Source of the DNA: Cyclina sinensis
Lineage: Eukaryota; Mollusca; Bivalvia; Venerida; Veneridae
Assembly: GCA_012932295.1 (NCBI GenBank)
Contig: JAAONU010000004.1
Coordinates: forward strand, 10,416,630 to 10,480,629
Reading direction: 5' to 3'
Length of the DNA: 64,000 nt
The translations under genes were made by a program, and so were the position numbers. Every line of letters starts with the position of its first letter. Within the stretch, counting starts at the first letter, position 1. The notes under the pieces were generated by a model. It was given only the letters and a program-made list of their open reading frames with translations. It ran no database searches and was not told where the DNA came from. Below, piece after piece: positions 59,716 through 64,000 of the stretch.

Positions 59716-62466
59716 CAGTTTCAGAACCGCTGAAATGATATATACCGTTGTAAACATGTATTATTTTTACCCGACAATGATTGGGGAGCTATAAAACACC
59801 CTGATAAAATATAAATTATGCACGAACTGCGTGACATCGGAGAGGTTGTTTAAACTTGTCAACCGTCAGTGAAAAACTCTTAAAGAATATAAAACGGAAA
59901 CTTAACAACTATTAAGTGCCTTAAAATGAACAGTAACATTTTTAAGAACACCGCAATAAAAATGCTATAATATAAATTGTTGCGTTTATTTTGATCTTGC
60001 GCGTGTCAAAATAATTTCACACGTGCCGTAATTGTTACTGTTTGGATGATCTATTTTATTGTGCATTTATGTTATAAATTTTGAATGAAGAGCCTCTTAA
60101 ACAGTTTCACCTTTGGCCCGCTGCATGTGTTTTATTGCAAATTTCCCACTAAACTTTAAGCCTATTCAACATTTTATGTAACTTAAATGTTTCATTTTTT
60201 CTCTTTTCGCCTTTGTTGATACTCTATACCAGCTTGTTCTGTATTCAAGGACAGAAAAAATAATACAGATTTAAATATTTTGTTCCTGACACTTAAATAA
60301 CATTTTGAGCCGTTTTTTATTGTTATAATTTCTAAAACGCACAAAAATCTTTGTTGACAGTTTTTCGATCTTACTGAAATAATAAAAAAATCTTTTCGCT
60401 GTTTTTTTGCCTATTCTTGATACACATTTATATAATCCGACTTAGTAAATCCGAATATAGTGCTTTCTAATAATATGGAGGTAAACTCGTCCCCTTTTTT
60501 CAGGGGTCTATGTTTCAGTTATATTAGAAATCAGGCTATGGCTGAAACATTATTCCCTAATTTGTGCCCCTCTGGCATGAAACAATAAATACATGTAGCT
60601 ATGAAACTTAAGGATATTTTTCAGTTCAAATTAAAAGATGTTTGTCAGAACACAATTTGATTTAACTTTTGTTGTCGGCTTTGGTACTGACAATATTTTC
60701 GGGTTTTGTCGTCTGCTTCATGCAGGGTCAAGACGTTTAAGGTCAAAGGTCGTTCAGAAATTAAATCGTCCTCAAAGTACCGTTTGAGGTATGTGATTAT
60801 CGCCTGATTTTCACGTCAGATCAAATGAAACCCCCTAAGTCCTATCGATTGTAATATTGTCTTCTATAGGCCAGAATACAACGGAATTATGGGTAAAATT
60901 TTCGGCTGCATCGTGTAGGAAAATTATTTGCCATTGCAATAATTTCACATTAAAAATGTTTTCATACGGGCATTTTTGCATTGCCCTTTGTATACCACAA
61001 ATACTTATAATAATCACCAGAAAAGTAACTTTTGTAAGATATTTCAGTTTTAAGCTGAAAAAATACCCACATTTGTTTATTTCAAAAGACAAGGGGAATT
61101 TTCAAATCATCACGACAGTGTGTGATCGAGGGACGAGTAGGTTGGACCACGAAATCTGGTTGCGGCTGATATCCAGTTGGTAGGGTTCGGTTCTGGACGG
61201 TATCAAACTAAACTGGGTTTCGGGGACTGAAAACATTGGGCTATAACTACAATCATGGAGTTTCTTTCATTACAGGCGAAGATTGTTCGTCTAACCTTTT
61301 TTCTCTCGCTTGCATCGATAAAGTATTAGTTTTTTTGTGTTTGAATTTGATGTCTGAAGATATAAAGTTGGAGCAGGGACAGAAGGCAAATCGAAAAACA
61401 CCCGCACAACAGTTTTTACTCAGTTTCTGCATCTAAACTGAGTAGCTTAGGGTTTTAGTTTTCTTGTACTTGCCCAGGAAGGGAATAATTGTTATTGATT
61501 AAACCTTCAAAGAGCTAATTAGGATTCGAAGTTTTATTTACTTAATTCTTTTCACTTAAATACTAACAGCTAATTACCGCTGGGCACCAGAAATAAAATC
61601 GAATTTCTATAGCACAAAGTCTTGAAATAAAAGCGCCCACCTATGTACGCCGAACAATTGTGTTTGCCGAAATGTTCAATGGACTATTTATTTACGTGCA
61701 CGTTTTCTATGTTGATTCGCCGGAAGTTGTTTACACTTGAAGCCGAATAGCAGGCACGTGGCGTTTGGTAAATATTTAACGAGCTTAAGAGGATATTTGC
61801 AGAAATTTTTATGTGAAGAAGTGCTAAGTGGAAGAATAGTTCAAAACCAATGAATTTTAAGTCATATTTATTCTTTCAATAACATATTTTGCAGAAATAA
61901 ATATATCGCAGACACAATAACATGTATACATCAAGAATGCTCAATGCAGCGTTAAGACAGGAAAACGGGAACTACAAATATAGTTTAATTAACTAATATT
62001 GATAAATAATACGGTAAGTTATTTTTTCGCAGCTCTATAATTATTACACTTGCGGCAGTATGCATTATTTTAAAAAAATCTATTCTTCAAATTCGATAGC
62101 AGTTGAAGGCACACCACTTATTCATAAACAGCTGAGACCTTATTTTCATTAAACCCACACTCTGAGGACGTTTAGGGCTTCGAGGACCTCTGTATCTCCC
62201 TGGTGACGTAACATTTTAGAAACTTAAAATTAAGCACTTCAGTATCATTGCAGCAGTTAATTATAAGAAGCATGCCACACATTTAAAACAAGTGTGCAGG
62301 ATTAAAATTGAACTTCTTTTTATTTATTTTGTGAAAACATTTCCATATGTGTATTTAAGTGATGTAACGCCACGGCGTACGTTAAATTTAAAGCAGAATA
62401 AAGGCAACGTGTGCTGAGTACACATATGGTAATAACAGAAGTTCACCAAATACAGCACTTCAAAAC
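59716..62466. other. Intergenic, nothing recognised
   Basis: AT-rich DNA between the receptor-like gene and the bHLH gene. ORFs of 60-110 codons (for example 60,857-61,183) have no recognisable domain or splice context. The last few hundred bases before 62,467 are probably the 3' UTR of the bHLH gene, with AATAAA on the minus strand at 62,319-62,328. Confidence 0.5.
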
Positions 62467-64000
62467 TCAGCACATAAAATGTTTCGTAAAATCATTCGTG
62501 TAGTTGGCAATATTTATAAGGTCTTCATCATTTGCGTAATCGGGGAACCAGATTTTGGCGGTAAACTTGTTGTCTTTCGGTGTTGTCTGCTTCTCGTCGA
62601 ACCACGCAAGCGAATGCCCCAGCAACGGACTTTCAGAAGGGTCAAGGTCGTTTTCTGAAATGATTTGAAAGATAGAATATTGAATAAAAACAGACAATAA
62701 ATATCGTTTCTACTAAAGAAAGGCTCCGAAATTTATCGGCTTCTCTTTCGGCTTACCAGATAAATTCCTACGCCTTGCCAGATAAATTTTCTCCATCCCA
62801 AAGACAGACAGGGAGACAGACAGTCTATTGACGTAAACCTTTTTTTCGCCATACAAAAAATACACAACAGATAAATTACTTTTGTAACGTGATCACAAAA
62901 ATCCAACGTAGACATTCCAAACCAAAATACAATACAGTGTTGCGATTAAAATAGCTATTTACGAAAATATAATACTGTCGAAAAGACTAGCTCTAGATAT
63001 TGCCTCCCTCAAAAGTTTTAACAATCGTTAAAAATTATCAAATCTAGTAACAATGCAATTTTCAAAATGGAAACCTTTATAAAACCCGCATCAAATAATT
63101 TTAAAATTGCTCGGGAATAGAAAAAAAACTACAAATCTTTTATCTCCATGTACTGAATTGTAAAATGATGCATTTTTTGTAGTTTTTTCTTTTTATTTGT
63201 GGCGTTTAATCCTCTTCACAAGTTATAAATCAATTTCAAACAATATAAACGGTTATTGAACTGCTGCTAAACAAACTTAAACTGTTGTATTTTGTAGAGC
63301 AAAATTGACATCATTTGATAAAAGATATATGGGTTTGCGGATTAAACTTTCTCACCCTCTCGTCTAAAAATGATAAATCCGGGAAATTCTATTTTAATAA
63401 TTGCTGAAAGAACAATGCTCTGGTTTTGTATTATTGATCAAAGAAATTTTGTTATAAAAAACCTGCCTCAAGTGTTTCTCTCTTTTTTTCCAATTATGAA
63501 GAAATAGCGTACAAGGGATACATTTTAGAAACATAATTTTCCTCCTTTTCTTAAAGAAATAAAGTCCTTTTAAGTAAAAGTAAACTTCTGCCTTGGTGAT
63601 AAAGTATATGCCACGTCATACCAGAAATAATTTTGTTAGACTTTTAAGTCGACTGTTAAAGTATACAAATAAAAAACTTTTCAAATTAAGATTTTTTCCT
63701 CTCTTTTTTTTTCCCTACCTGAAAATTGGCACCGTAGAATCACCTTGTCCTGTTTTCTGTCTGAATTAGAAATATGACCACCCGTGGAAAAGTCATTTGT
63801 TGTTTTTATAAGGTCTGCTAAGTATTTTATGTAACTCATAGCAAGTTTCAGAGTGTCCACTTTTGATAATTTTCTATCCACATTTTCCGTCACCGGAATA
63901 CATTTTCTGAGACAGTCAAACGCGTCGTTAAGTGATTTCATTCGGCGACGTTCGCGCATGTTCGCCGCTTTCCTTTGCTGAACTTTCTTTCCGGTACATT
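62467..64000 (-). CDS. PTF1A: PTF1A-type bHLH transcription factor (5' end outside window)
   Basis: Class II bHLH factor; in vertebrates PTF1A drives pancreas and inhibitory-neuron fate in a complex with an E-protein and RBPJ. Two exon pieces on the minus strand: 63719-64000 (start beyond the window) and 62467-62654, joined in phase (..[11 protein letters not shown]..). The basic region is [20 protein letters not shown], helix 1 [10 protein letters not shown], then the loop and helix 2 [20 protein letters not shown]. The second exon has [15 protein letters not shown], parallel to the PTF1A HSLSW.DEKQ block, and [14 protein letters not shown], parallel to AKVW.PEDP. The hydrophobic-Trp-hydrophobic-Pro IWFP is the kind of motif that binds RBPJ. 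The intron position fits the family. Orthology rests on the C-terminal motifs; bHLH alone would not separate PTF1A from Fer1-3. Confidence 0.85.

Noticed and set aside
59164..59716. Minus-strand ORFs of 164 and 182 codons
   Set aside because: They consist of Phe, Leu, Ser and little else, because the opposite strand is a polypurine tract. No domain or splice context.

Overview
The window is animal nuclear DNA, most likely from a bivalve mollusc and probably a heterodont clam. Introns are long, GT..AG and AT-rich, and the genes encode animal proteins. The non-coding DNA carries repeat families I associate with clam genomes: blocks starting TTTTAGCTCACCTGAGC and ending near GGCCCTCTTGTT, ATGCCCCCAC..GTGGGGGCAT blocks, and tRNA-derived SINEs. 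The species call is inference. All exon models were built by eye from splice signals, phase and family knowledge. No similarity search or RNA evidence was available.

Layout. 1-10.3 kb holds no gene I can support: a 5' minisatellite, tandem-repeat blocks and a dead Tc1 transposon. 11.0-22.7 kb (minus) is dynactin subunit 2 (DCTN2, p50 dynamitin), 13 coding exons, 403 aa, with introns full of SINEs, MITEs and an hAT-type element that has an exact 8-bp target duplication. 22.7-26.4 kb contains a 1.1-kb inverted-repeat element and an unassigned ORF. 26.4-29.0 kb (plus) is a three-exon DUF1772 (anthrone-oxygenase-like) membrane protein. A second dead Tc1-like element lies at 31.6-32.3 kb. 33.0-43.6 kb (plus) is NDUFA10, the 42-kDa complex I subunit, 8 exons, 418 aa. 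47.9-58.5 kb is a head-to-head pair of related mannose-6-phosphate-receptor-like (MRH/ATG27-type) genes. The plus copy is intact (7 exons, 256 aa). The minus copy has its first exon split by a 3.7-kb foldback transposon. 62.5-64.0 kb (minus, running off the window) is a PTF1A-type bHLH factor with a C-terminal RBPJ-binding-type motif.

The genes are independent housekeeping or developmental loci: dynein transport, respiration, lysosomal/Golgi sorting and transcription. No operon-like cooperation is apparent, except that the two receptor-like genes may share a 555-bp divergent promoter.

The most notable observation is the foldback element at 49,436-53,139. It has near-identical inverted ends, arms of nested palindromic repeats, a core of about sixteen 105-bp units and a perfect 9-bp target duplication lying inside a coding exon.
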